Origin: Bacillus litorisediminis
GTDB taxonomy: Bacteria; Bacillota; Bacilli; Bacillales; JC228
DNA: 53,476 nucleotides
Reading direction: 5' to 3'
Assembly: GCF_022808645.1 (NCBI RefSeq)
Contig: NZ_JAKZKT010000032.1
Location: 1-53,476 of the forward strand
Shown: one piece after another, positions 18,691 through 28,100 of the stretch
Layout of the letters: every line of letters begins with the position of its first letter
Numbering within the stretch: position 1 is the stretch's first letter
Position numbers and translations under genes: made by a program
Notes under the pieces: model-generated
The model's database searches: none
What the model was told of the DNA's origin: nothing
Seen by the model: the letters and a program-made list of their open reading frames with translations, nothing else

Positions 18691-19122
18691 TTACCCTCTT
18701 CTAGCACCTCTTCCACCACGTTTTGATTCTGTGTGGCGTTTTAAAGATGACAATCGATCTTCACTATCCTTTAAAAAACGAGCCATTTTTTGTTCAAAGT
18801 TTTCCGTTCTGGCCCGATCATTTTTTGGTCTGTCATTTCTCGGACGGTCGTTTCCGCGTGGTCGGCCTCCACGTGGCGGTGCCGGACGGTCAATCGCCTT
18901 TTTAATGGAAAGGCCAATTTTTCCATCCTTTTCAACGTTGATAACTTTTACCGTTACCTCGTCGTCTACTTTTAGGTGTTCATTGATGTCTTTCACATAG
19001 TTGTCGGCAACCTCACTGATATGGACGAGACCTGTTGAGCCATCAGGTAACTCTACAAACGCTCCAAAGTGAGTAATGCCTGTTACCTTACCTTGTAACT
19101 TGCTGCCTACTTCAATTGACAT
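18691..19122 (-). CDS. yabR: YabR, S1-domain RNA-binding protein
   Basis: A 143-aa protein with one S1 domain (about 1-73: GSKLQGKVTGITHFGAFVEL ... KIGLSIKKA) and a basic, Arg/Gly/Asp-rich tail with RPRND-type repeats, suggesting RNA or ribosome binding. Its exact role is not known. AAGGAGG lies upstream with a rather long spacer. The order divIC-yabR-tRNAs-spoIIE is that of B. subtilis. Related proteins are called general stress protein 13 type. Confidence 0.92.
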   Translation of the reverse strand: MSIEVGSKLQGKVTGITHFGAFVELPDGSTGLVHISEVADNYVKDINEHLKVDDEVTVKVINVEKDGKIGLSIKKAIDRPAPPRGGRPRGNDRPRNDRPKNDRARTENFEQKMARFLKDSEDRLSSLKRHTESKRGGRGARRG

Positions 19123-19196
19123 AAAAAAGTGTTTCCTCCTTAAAGATTTAAAAGATCACAGTTATAATATATTATATAAAAATCAAGAAATAAGTG

Positions 19197-19586
19197 TCAA
19201 TTAGAGCTACTTTCATCATCCTCTGGCAGATCGAAAATAATCTCATTGTCGTCTGAGAGGTAATAATATTTTCTGGCGAGCTGGCCTAAATATTCATCAT
19301 CATTCAGCTTTTGAATTTGTTCCTCGAGAATCGTTTGATCCTCTTGCAATTTCTCTAATTTAGCTTCTAGGTTCTGCAATTCTTTCTTTTTTTGCTCAAC
19401 AGCGGAGGCTTGTGAGAAAATGGAAGAGACCAGATAGCCTGTAAGTACACAGGCAAAAATAAAAAATACAGTTAATCTTCTTACTAAATACTTTTTCTTT
19501 TTCGTGTTTTGCTCGGTTACGACTGCGCGTTCCTGCACATATTGTTCATGAATCGTGGTAACCTTTTTCTTTGAATGGGCACCCAT
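19197..19586 (-). CDS. divIC: Cell division protein DivIC
   Basis: Bitopic divisome protein (129 aa) that works with FtsL and DivIB at the septum. It has a short basic cytoplasmic N terminus, one transmembrane helix (about 33-55, RLTVFFIFACVLTGYLVSS), and an outer coiled coil (VEQKKKELQNLEAKLEKLQE ...). The conserved C-terminal pattern DEYLGQLARKYYYLSDDNEI follows. GGAGG precedes the start. The context yabP-yabQ-divIC-yabR is conserved. Confidence 0.95.
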   Translation of the reverse strand: MGAHSKKKVTTIHEQYVQERAVVTEQNTKKKKYLVRRLTVFFIFACVLTGYLVSSIFSQASAVEQKKKELQNLEAKLEKLQEDQTILEEQIQKLNDDEYLGQLARKYYYLSDDNEIIFDLPEDDESSSN

Positions 19587-19730
19587 TTTCTCACCTCCTA
19601 TGATGTGCTTTAATAGTCTTCATGTATAACAATTATAGTGTACGTCCTTAACACCTAAAGAGCAAGGGTTGACTCCTATAATTATATAATTTTTTAACCT
19701 TACATGAACGTACGCCTACAGCTTGTCTTT

Positions 19731-20366
19731 TTACTTTTTTCGTTTCTCTTTCACCTTTTTCATATAGTGAAGTATAGTATTCTTACTTTTTTTCAAAAAT
19801 CCTGCCCCTTTGCCATAAATCTTTTCGACGGTTTTTGTGGCCTTTTTCGGAAGCAATCCCCATAAAGAGACAATCATCCACTTAAGTGGTGTCACTACTA
19901 TCTTTAAAATCCATAATAGAAGGGATCCGATTCGTTTGACAAGGGTCAATAGACCTTTTCCGACAAAAACCACAACCGAAACTAAGAAGATGATTATGGA
20001 TTTGATCGGCTGAAAGATCATATGGGTAAAAGCTTTGACCAACAGTCTCCAAAGATGGATAACGAATTGTATCACGCTTTCCAGCAGCCGGTTATACATG
20101 CTTTTCATGAGGCTTTGGTATGCAGCGAATCCGCATAATATCGCTAGGAATAAATAAAACCGCAGCTCTCCGTGATTGACGATAAAAAGCACATAAAATA
20201 TTAGGAGAGTTTGGGCAATCCAAAAAAGAAGATCGTTTATAAATACGATCCATCTTTTTCTCTTGCCCCGTTTTAAAAATCGATTATAGGTATCCAATGC
20301 GATCCCAAAGCAGCTGCCCATTCCGATCATGGCTAGCAGCGTATAAAATTGGGTGGAGAGCGTCAT
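19731..20366 (-). CDS. yabQ: Spore cortex protein YabQ
   Basis: A polytopic membrane protein of 211 aa with at least four hydrophobic segments (starting at about residues 5, 42, 68 and 120) and a very basic C-terminal tail. B. subtilis YabQ is made under sigma-E, localises to the forespore membranes and is needed for cortex formation. Its ATG overlaps the yabP stop by 4 nt, so the two are translationally coupled. Confidence 0.92.
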   Translation of the reverse strand: MTLSTQFYTLLAMIGMGSCFGIALDTYNRFLKRGKRKRWIVFINDLLFWIAQTLLIFYVLFIVNHGELRFYLFLAILCGFAAYQSLMKSMYNRLLESVIQFVIHLWRLLVKAFTHMIFQPIKSIIIFLVSVVVFVGKGLLTLVKRIGSLLLWILKIVVTPLKWMIVSLWGLLPKKATKTVEKIYGKGAGFLKKSKNTILHYMKKVKEKRKK

Positions 20367-20665
20367 TTGAACAACTTGCTAAAGAACCCTTTAGCCTTAT
20401 CCCCAGACTGCTGGTCTATATATTCTAGGTCAAAGACCTTTCCTTTAATGGAAACAACACCTTTATCGACATCTAAATTTTTCATTTGAAGATTTTGCCC
20501 GCGGATGGAGAGAAACCCCATCGATGTTTCCAATAGAAATTCTTCGTTGTCAAAGCTTTCTACCTGTTTAACCCCTGTAATATCAAGTAGTCTTCTGCCT
20601 CTCATTATCACGTCATGGTCTGGTTGAGAAGTGCTTCTAATAGATTGATCAAAATTTTGACTCAC
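20363..20665 (-). CDS. yabP: Sporulation protein YabP
   Basis: A 100-aa soluble protein of the YabP/YqfC family. The central region VIMRGRRLLDITGVKQVESF and the following ETSMGFLSIRGQNLQMKNL segment are typical. It is required for spore formation and acts with YabQ and SafA-related functions in the mother cell. It is the first gene of the yabP-yabQ pair behind a sigma-E-like promoter. Confidence 0.92.
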   Translation of the reverse strand: MSQNFDQSIRSTSQPDHDVIMRGRRLLDITGVKQVESFDNEEFLLETSMGFLSIRGQNLQMKNLDVDKGVVSIKGKVFDLEYIDQQSGDKAKGFFSKLFK

Positions 20666-20731
20666 TCTACTCCCTCGCTTTCAAAAGGATCATTACCTTT
20701 GTAGGCACTTGTCCACATGGTTTTGTTACTA

Positions 20732-20760
20732 TATGTATGTAGGACAAGGAGGAAATAGAA
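20732..20760 (-). promoter_or_regulatory. Possible sigma-E promoter for yabP-yabQ
   Basis: Minus-strand -10 CATACATA (20732-20739) matches the sigma-E form CATACAnT at the first seven positions. A -35 TTCTATT (20754-20760) lies 14 nt upstream, the correct spacing, but is only a partial match. Family knowledge that yabP-yabQ is sigma-E dependent supports the call. Confidence 0.45.
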
Positions 20761-20776
20761 CAAGCTCTTTAATTTC

Positions 20777-21040
20777 TTATTCTTCGTTTAACCGCTTTTC
20801 AGAGATGACCGTATACATTTGGTCTGCCTCTTCTTTTCTTACATTTTCCTTAATTTCATTTACTTGGACCGTTACTAGTTTTTGTCCAAAGCGAATCGAA
20901 AGCTCATCGCCTTCCTTCACAATCGTGCTGGCTTTCGCTTCATTTCCGTTGATGGTAATCCGTCCCTGCTCGGCTACTTCTTTTGCCAGCGTCCTTCTTT
21001 TAATCAGACGTGATACTTTTAAAAATTTATCTAGCCGCAA
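20777..21040 (-). CDS. rqcP: RqcP (YabO), S4-domain ribosome quality control factor
   Basis: An Hsp15-like S4 RNA-binding protein: RLDKFLKVSRLIKRRTLAKE and the VAEQGRITINGNEAK loop. In B. subtilis it works with RqcH on stalled 50S subunits during alanine tailing. I choose the TTG at 21040 (87 aa), which aligns with the family N terminus and has AGGAGG nine nt upstream. The ATG at 21058 reads through that ribosome binding site (ATG AGG AGG) and would add six non-homologous residues. It is tightly downstream of yabN. Confidence 0.92.
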   Translation of the reverse strand: MRLDKFLKVSRLIKRRTLAKEVAEQGRITINGNEAKASTIVKEGDELSIRFGQKLVTVQVNEIKENVRKEEADQMYTVISEKRLNEE

Positions 21041-21057
21041 AATGATTTGCCTCCTCA

Positions 21058-22548
21058 TTATTCCATTTCGGTACCGTGCTTTTCAATTTTTTTAGCCTCG
21101 TCCCAATATTCGTCAAGCTCCTCTAAGGTAAAGTCCTTAAATGATTTGCCAGATTGCTTTACTCTCTCTTCTATATGCTGAAACCTCGTCATGAATTTTT
21201 CATTCGTCATGCGCAAAGCATCTTCTGGATGAATTTTTGTTAACCTCGCTAGGTTGACACTGGCAAATAGCAGGTCTCCTATTTCTTTAGCCAATTTGTT
21301 ACGGTCGATTGGCTGTACACTTAACTCTGCTTCCAATTCTTCTATTTCTTCTTTTACCTTTTGCAGAGCAGGTCCCGCTTCTTCCCAATCAAAACCTACT
21401 TTGCCGGCTTCTTTCTGTAGCTCGTATGCTTTTAATAGACTAGGAAGGCTTTTTTCAATCCGGTCCAATATAGATGTTTTTCGCTCATCTTGATTCTTTT
21501 CCCCGGCCTTAATATCCTGCCAGTTTGAAATGACTTCATCAACACTTTGAACGCTCTTTTCCCCAAAAACATGGGGATGACGCCTTACCATTTTACTGCT
21601 GATTGAGGCGATAACATCGCGAATCGTAAACAGCCCCTCATCTTCACCGATTTGTGCATGCAGCAATACTTGCAGAAGCACATCACCCAGCTCCTCAATC
21701 ATGCCATCCACATCTTCCTTATCAATTGCATCTAACAGTTCATATGCCTCTTCAATTAAATAAGGTTTTAATGTGACATGAGTTTGCTTCTGATCCCACG
21801 GACAGCCTCCTGGTCCTCTAAGAGCTGCGATAATTCTTTTGAATGTAGCAAACTGATTATATAAAAGCTCTTTATCTTGAACAGGCGGTATATAAAGACT
21901 GGTTAGATTATGAAAGATGGGTTCATGATCTAGTTCAAATAGGGGAACGGTTCGCACCTCTTCCTTTTCCATCCCTGCATAGGCGACAACTTGAACCGGA
22001 TAATCATAAGGCAAAAGCTCTAATAAAGTAAGCTTCACATGAGAGGCTACGTATACATCATAAACCTGTCCGATAATCTGGTGCTTTCTTAAATCAACTT
22101 CATCCACTTGAAGAGTGGCAGCGTCTGATAATTGAAAGCCATCAATCGGATCTACCTGAATCGCCTGAAACATGGCATCTAAAAAGCTCTGTCCGCCTTT
22201 AATCTCAACCTGAATGCCTTTTTGTTTCTGCTCAGCTAGCAACAGCTCGACCGTTTTTTCTGCTACCAGCGGATGACCAGGCACACAATAGAGAATTTCT
22301 CTGTTATTGGCTTCTTTAAATAGTTCTTCAACAATTTCTTCATAAACCGCATCAAACTGATTATACTTTTCATAAATGCCATCAAAGCTTGTATAGGTAA
22401 GCCCTTCTTTTTCTAACTCCTCTACAACAGGATGTTCTTTGGTTCTTAAGAAAATTTGATTAGCCTGTTTCAGTAATTTATAGATTCCTAAGGGCAGCTG
22501 GTCGAGATCACCTGCTCCCAATCCTGCCACTATTATTTTCCCATTCAT
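21058..22548 (-). CDS. yabN: YabN, tetrapyrrole methylase-like/MazG NTP pyrophosphohydrolase fusion
   Basis: A two-domain protein of 496 aa. The N-terminal half (to about 215) is SAM-methylase-like (IIVAGLGAGDLDQLPLGIYK, CVPGHPLVAEKTV). The C-terminal half is a MazG domain with GGCPWDQKQTH, EEAYELLDAI and EELGDVLLQVLLHAQI, which hydrolyses nucleoside triphosphates. Metal-binding glutamates of the EExxE type are present. I start at ATG 22548, with AAGGAG eight nt upstream; the ATG six nt earlier is one base from that site. Confidence 0.94.
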   Translation of the reverse strand: MNGKIIVAGLGAGDLDQLPLGIYKLLKQANQIFLRTKEHPVVEELEKEGLTYTSFDGIYEKYNQFDAVYEEIVEELFKEANNREILYCVPGHPLVAEKTVELLLAEQKQKGIQVEIKGGQSFLDAMFQAIQVDPIDGFQLSDAATLQVDEVDLRKHQIIGQVYDVYVASHVKLTLLELLPYDYPVQVVAYAGMEKEEVRTVPLFELDHEPIFHNLTSLYIPPVQDKELLYNQFATFKRIIAALRGPGGCPWDQKQTHVTLKPYLIEEAYELLDAIDKEDVDGMIEELGDVLLQVLLHAQIGEDEGLFTIRDVIASISSKMVRRHPHVFGEKSVQSVDEVISNWQDIKAGEKNQDERKTSILDRIEKSLPSLLKAYELQKEAGKVGFDWEEAGPALQKVKEEIEELEAELSVQPIDRNKLAKEIGDLLFASVNLARLTKIHPEDALRMTNEKFMTRFQHIEERVKQSGKSFKDFTLEELDEYWDEAKKIEKHGTEME

Positions 22549-22559
22549 ACACATACTCC

Positions 22560-24122
22560 TTATTTACGCAAAGTAAAAAGCGTAAGAATATTTTTCCCTC
22601 TAGGAAACACATGAAGCTCTTCTTTTGAGAAAACCTCAAGCCGCATTAGTAACCAAAAATAAACCGCAGCCCCTGCCATACTTGAGGTAATGGCCTGGAA
22701 CGCAGATTTTGCCCTTGGACTGTCAGAAAACCAGCCATCGATTTGCATAATAAATAGTAAGATTAAAACCGTTGCAGCCATTCCGGCTAAGGATATTGCC
22801 ATTTTTTTAATAAAGGCAGGAGAAGCCTTTAGTTTGTATCCTTTAGCTGATAATATACGAATTATTCCCGTTGTCAGCAAAATCAGAATGGTAACCGTAC
22901 TGATTGCTGCTCCCAACGTTCCTAAGAGCGGTATAAATAAAAAGTTTAAAATGACTTTTCCTAAAAAAACACTAATACTAAGCCAGATTAAAGGCCGATG
23001 TATGCCTAACCCTTGCATAATCCCAAACCCTGTCATGCTGATAGAACCAAGAACAACAGAAGCTGATAGAACGATTAAAACGTCTGTTCCTTCGTTTGTC
23101 TCAAATAGCATTTCATTGAGAGGCTCCATGATTAAAGCATATCCGACTGTTGCCGCCATGCCAATAACAACACTCATCTTTACAGAGAGCTGAATATATT
23201 TTTTAATTTCTTTCTGTTTTTTTTCCGATTTTAATTTAGCAAGTCCCGGAACCAGTGCCAAGGAAAAGGAAGTGGCCAAAACTACGCCAAGCTGAATTAA
23301 AGGCTGCCCTCTGTCATAAATTCCTTTTAATTCCTTTGAACGGAACGGACTCTCTCCTTCAGCCAACAATAGCTGATAAAGCTGCAATGAATCTGCCAGC
23401 TGCAAAAAAATAAATAACAGTGTATTTAGTGAAAAAATAATACCAAGTCCAATAAAGGACTTCATGAACCCCCAGTCAATCCGCAGCCCTGCCCATCTGA
23501 TCCAATTTTGCCATGGAGAATAAACCGCCAGAATAAATAATGCCATGATTCCGCCAGTAATGGAACCAAATACAGCTGCGTTTCCTACCTCATAAAGATC
23601 GCGATTGGCTTTTGTTAATAAAAAGGCTCCCATTAAAATCGTAATCACTCTAACCAATTGCTCGCCAATTTGTGATAAAGCCGTTGGAACCATGTTTCCC
23701 TTCCCTTGAAACAAACCTCTTTTCATCGAAATAACAGGAAAAAGCAGGAATAAATAAGATAATGTTTGAAACAAAGGAGCTAACTCTTCATCCTTCATCC
23801 AATTGGCTAAAAGCGGCGAGCCAAAATACAAAAGCAAAAATCCTGAAAATCCAATTATGCATAAGCCTAAAAAAATACTAGTAAAATCCTCTTTCTTCCT
23901 GTTCCCTTCCGCATATAGCTTCGATATAGCCATTGGAAATCCAAACATCATAAATGCTACAATCATTCCGTAAAAGGGGTACACTTGCTGGTATATGTAA
24001 AAACCGCGGTCTCCCACCATATTTTGAAAAGGAACACGATAACCGGCACTTAAAATTTTCGTGATTATGCCAGCTACAGAAAGGATGAATGCACCCTTTA
24101 CCCACGGATTCATTTTCGACAT
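22560..24122 (-). CDS. yabM: YabM, SpoVB/MurJ-like polysaccharide exporter family
   Basis: A 520-aa integral membrane protein with about 14 hydrophobic helices of the MOP flippase superfamily. Its opening MNPWVKGAFILSVAGIITK and GFYIYQQVYPFYGM resemble SpoVB and YkvU. Such proteins flip lipid-linked glycans or peptidoglycan precursors; the substrate here is unknown. CAGGAGA lies six nt before the ATG. It is the first gene of the yabM-yabN-rqcP unit after spoVT. Confidence 0.92.
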   Translation of the reverse strand: MSKMNPWVKGAFILSVAGIITKILSAGYRVPFQNMVGDRGFYIYQQVYPFYGMIVAFMMFGFPMAISKLYAEGNRKKEDFTSIFLGLCIIGFSGFLLLYFGSPLLANWMKDEELAPLFQTLSYLFLLFPVISMKRGLFQGKGNMVPTALSQIGEQLVRVITILMGAFLLTKANRDLYEVGNAAVFGSITGGIMALFILAVYSPWQNWIRWAGLRIDWGFMKSFIGLGIIFSLNTLLFIFLQLADSLQLYQLLLAEGESPFRSKELKGIYDRGQPLIQLGVVLATSFSLALVPGLAKLKSEKKQKEIKKYIQLSVKMSVVIGMAATVGYALIMEPLNEMLFETNEGTDVLIVLSASVVLGSISMTGFGIMQGLGIHRPLIWLSISVFLGKVILNFLFIPLLGTLGAAISTVTILILLTTGIIRILSAKGYKLKASPAFIKKMAISLAGMAATVLILLFIMQIDGWFSDSPRAKSAFQAITSSMAGAAVYFWLLMRLEVFSKEELHVFPRGKNILTLFTLRK

Positions 24123-24210
24123 ACAAAATCTCCTGTCTTTTCGTTCATGTTATTTGATTATAGCACAGAGCCCATTCATGAACGAAAGATCTGGGAATAT
24201 GGAGATCAAA

Positions 24211-24243
24211 AAGAAAAAGAGGCAGCGCACCCGGCTGCCTCCT
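24211..24243 (-). terminator. spoVT terminator
   Basis: Minus-strand perfect 8-bp stem GAGGCAGC / GCTGCCTC (24219-24226 and 24234-24241) with a 7-nt loop, followed by UUUUUCUUUUU. It starts 8 nt after the spoVT stop. Confidence 0.85.
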
Positions 24244-24251
24244 CCTTAACA

Positions 24252-24788
24252 TTATTGCTCCATTTGTCTTGCTAAAAATCCTGCTGCTGTTTCTACAGCT
24301 TTTTGCTCGACCTCTCCGACTGTACCGTCTTTTGAGAAGATAATAACTGCACCTATTGGGTCGCCATTGGCTACAATAGGTCCAACTGTATAAGAGTTAA
24401 GTGTTTCCTCATGGCCATCTACAAGAGATACTTCACTTTGTGAAGTCACTAACACTGAGCTTCTTTCATCCATAATTTTTTCGACCATTTCACTGATGTT
24501 TTTATTCATATATTCCTTCTTTGATCCCCCTGCAACCGCAATGACCATATCACGGTCACATATAATAACAGGGTTTCCTAAGCTATCAAATAAGGCCTCA
24601 GCATATTCTTTAGCGAAATCACTTAACTCACTAATCGGTGAATATTTCTTTAAAATAACCTCACCATCACGATCAACGAAAATCTCGAGTGGATCTCCTT
24701 CTCTAATTCTTAGAGTTCTGCGAATTTCTTTTGGAATGACAACTCGTCCTAAATCATCAATACGTCGAACGATACCAGTTGCTTTCAT
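24252..24788 (-). CDS. spoVT: Stage V sporulation transcription regulator SpoVT
   Basis: An AbrB-family regulator of sigma-G genes in the forespore. The N-terminal swapped-hairpin DNA-binding domain (MKATGIVRRIDDLGRVVIPK ... about 1-50) is followed by a GAF-like C-terminal domain ending AAGFLARQMEQ. I start at ATG 24788 (178 aa), which matches SpoVT exactly in length; the reading from 24809 adds seven residues (MKVRQHK). A GTGAGG site lies nine nt upstream. A second AbrB-fold gene, abrB, occurs at 44.7 kb. Confidence 0.96.
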   Translation of the reverse strand: MKATGIVRRIDDLGRVVIPKEIRRTLRIREGDPLEIFVDRDGEVILKKYSPISELSDFAKEYAEALFDSLGNPVIICDRDMVIAVAGGSKKEYMNKNISEMVEKIMDERSSVLVTSQSEVSLVDGHEETLNSYTVGPIVANGDPIGAVIIFSKDGTVGEVEQKAVETAAGFLARQMEQ

Positions 24789-24870
24789 CTTATGCTGCCT
24801 CACTTTCATCTGTTGGATAAGTTGATAATAAATGATTAACTTTTTTTCAATTTCTTTTCCTATTTGCCCT

Positions 24871-24899
24871 TAGTATTTTTCATATGGAAAGTTCTATAC
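24871..24899 (-). promoter_or_regulatory. Sigma-G promoter for spoVT
   Basis: Minus-strand GTATA (24895-24899), 17-nt spacer, AATACTA (24871-24877), against the sigma-F/G form GhATR-N18-CATwmTA. Family knowledge: spoVT is a sigma-G gene. The rest of the mfd-spoVT gap (24900-25111) contains a possible mfd terminator and an AT-rich stretch with TTACATGTAA, and no gene. Confidence 0.65.
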
Positions 24900-24972
24900 A
24901 TTTCACAACATTTTTTTCTCTACTTTAAAAAGTTTGGAATAGACGGTACAGCTATCCAATTCTGCAGAGGAA

Positions 24973-25003
24973 CCTAAAACAGTAATTTTGAGACTGTTTT
25001 GGC
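24973..25003 (-). terminator. Possible mfd terminator
   Basis: Minus-strand 8-bp stem AAAACAGT / ACTGTTTT (24993-25000 and 24976-24983) extended by CC/GG with a bulge. The U-rich part is within the stem and the following bases are not U-rich, so termination may be weak. It lies about 110 nt past mfd. Confidence 0.45.
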
Positions 25004-25111
25004 CGAGCTGGATTCCATAATTATGAAATGTAACAATTATTTACCCATTTTTTTAATTAGTAAACCTTGTTTAGTTACATGTAAGTTACAGTTTTGTTTC
25101 AATTTCCATAT

Positions 25112-28100
25112 TTATGATACATAATTTTCTTGTTTAAGGGCGTCAGTCATTCCAACAATGATTTTTTCAAGCAGCGACAGCCATTCTTTTGTTTCCAGAC
25201 CCTGGAGATGTAAAACCACTTTTAATTGATTCCCTTCCATTCCGAGACCGACTTTTCTCCCAAGCGAGCTTGTCATGATAAACAGCTTTTCGCCATTGAT
25301 TAGCTGACTTCCTTGCTCAGAAACAAGAATAGTGACGGAATCCTTCACTTGCTTAATCGATTCCAGCTGAATTAATCCCGCTCGGACCTTAATTTCTGAG
25401 ATGGTAAAGAGTCGCTCTACCTCAATTGGATAATCACCAAACCGGTCTACCATTTCTTCTCTTAATTCATCAATTTCCTCAAAGGTTGAAAGGTTGCGGA
25501 ATCGTTTATACATCTCAATCTTCTGCTTCCCATCCGAAATATAGGCGTCAGGAATATAGGCATCGAGCTCCAGATCAATCTCAACCGATCTTTTTTCTTC
25601 TATTGTATGATCACGGCCTTTTCTTTCTTCAATGGCCTCCCTCAACATTTCAGAGTAAAGATCAAAGCCAACCGAATCGATAAAGCCATGCTGTTGTGCC
25701 CCCAATAAATTCCCTGCGCCACGGATTGATAAATCACGCATTGCAATTTTAAACCCTGAACCTAATTCTGTGAATTCCTTAATCGCTTGCAGACGTTTTT
25801 CAGCTACTTCCGTTAACACCTTATCACGGCGATACGTAAAATAAGCATAGGCAACCCGATTTGTTCTCCCAACTCGTCCCCTCAATTGATAGAGCTGGGA
25901 TAGACCCATTTTATCCGCATCATGAACGATTAAGGTGTTCACATTTGGAATATCCACACCAGTCTCAATAATTGTCGTACTTACTAATACGTCCGCTTCC
26001 CCTTCAATAAAGCTTAAAATGACAGACTCTAGTTCACTTTCCGTCATTTTTCCATGGGCATAAACCACCCTGGCCTCGGGAACAAGCATCGATATTTCCT
26101 CAGCCTTTCTTTCGATATCCTCCACCCGATTGTAAAGGAAATAAACCTGTCCATCACGTGCCAGTTCTCTTTCAATCGCTTCTCTGACAAGAGATCCGTT
26201 ATATTCCATTACATAGGTTTGCACTGGGAAACGATTCTCTGGAGGGGTTTCAATAACAGACAAATCTCTTACCCCCAGCATAGACATGTGTAACGTTCTT
26301 GGAATAGGTGTAGCAGTTAACGTTAATACATCAATATTAGCTTTAAGCTGCTTAATCTTTTCCTTATGGGTCACGCCAAAACGCTGTTCTTCATCAATAA
26401 TAAGCAGACCAAGGTCATGATATTGAATATCCTTTGAAAGAATCCTATGTGTGCCGACGACAACATCAATGGTCCCATTTTTAAGTCCCTTAATGGTTTC
26501 TTGTTGCTGCTTTTTAGTCCTGAAACGGCTCATTAATCCAACTTGAACTGGGAAATCCTGAAATCTCTCCCGCATTGTTTCATAATGCTGCTGAGCCAAG
26601 ATTGTAGTTGGTACTAAAAAGGCTACTTGCTTTCCATCCATAACAGCCTTAAAGGCAGCGCGAATTGCCACCTCCGTTTTGCCATAGCCTACATCTCCGC
26701 AGAGCAGACGGTCCATTGGCCGTTCCCTTTCCATATCACGCTTAATTTCGTTAATCGATCTAAGCTGATCCTCTGTTTCCTGGTAAGGGAAGGTAGCCTC
26801 AAATTCCCGCTGCAGATCACTATCAGGTGAAAAAGCAAACCCTTTCGAAGCTTCGCGTTCTGCATAGAGTTTAATTAAATCTTCCGCAATATCCTGAACC
26901 GAAGACTCAACTTTTTTCTTAACTCGCTTCCATTCACTCCCGCCCAGCTTATAGATTTTCGGTTCTTTCCCTTCAGAACCTACATATTTTTGCACTAAAT
27001 CAATTTGTTCAATCGGAACGTAAAGCTTGTCATCTCCTTGGTAACGAATATGGAGATAGTCTTTGTGAATACCATTAATTTCAAGCGTTTCAATGCCTAA
27101 GTACTTTCCAATCCCATGGTTAACATGAACGACATGATCGCCTGGTTTTAATTCGGAATAGTTTTTAATTCGTTCTGCATTAGAAAGCTTTTGTCTTCTA
27201 TTTGTCTTTCTGGCTTTCTTTTGAAAGAGTTCTTCTTCAGTTATAACAGCAAGTTTTTGCATGGGAAGCTCAAATCCGCTTTGAAGCGGAACGAAGGCTA
27301 TTTGGGTTTTCCCCTTCAGCAAGGCAGAGTTATCTTGCAAGAGCATGCTGTCGATTTCGTAATCCTCTAGGACCCTCTCTAGCTTTTTTACTCTGTCCTG
27401 AGTCGCACCTGTAAATAAGACCGTAAATCCGCTCTTTTCCCATCGTGCTAATTCTTGCTTCAATAAATTCATTTGCCCATGAAACTGCTGCATAGGCTTG
27501 CAAGAAAAACTAACAATATTTTGTGGGCTAAAGCCCGGAACCTGTTTTAAAAACAGCGATAAAAATAGAAGCGGAAAATGAGTCCCTTTCAAGATTTTAT
27601 CCAATGAATAAGAAAAGAAAATATCATGGATCATTTGTCCTTCAGAAAGTAAACTCGTGTACCATTCCATTTCTTCTTTTTCTAACGTCTGATTTGTTTC
27701 CATGATTCTGTTGTATTCATCGATAAAAACAACCGAATCAGCAGGTGCATAATCTAGTAAACTTGCAGGATCATCATAGGCAAGAGATAAGTAACGGTAG
27801 GTATATTCATCTTTTCTCTGTCCAATCCGCTCTTTCTCGATTTGAATAAATTCTACTAGTTTTTTCTTTACCGTATCATCTTTTAGTTTCTGAAGACTTT
27901 TGGCTCTTCCTGCTTCTAAACCTTTAGACATCCGCTCTAAATGAACATCATCTAAAAGTGATTCCTGAACAGGACCGATAATAATAGACTCTAACTTTTC
28001 TTTTGAACGCTGATCATCAATCGAAAAAGTACGAATCGAATCTACCTCAGTATCGAAAAATTCAATTCGAATCGGGTCTTCTTCTGTTAGCGTATACAAA

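Noticed and set aside
18380-19000. A 206-codon plus-strand ORF starting inside tRNA-Glu
   Set aside because: It reads through the tRNA gene, two terminators and the antisense of yabR; the Arg/Gly/Pro-rich part is the complement of the repetitive YabR tail.
22690-23193. A 167-codon plus-strand ORF
   Set aside because: It is the antisense shadow of the membrane protein gene yabM.
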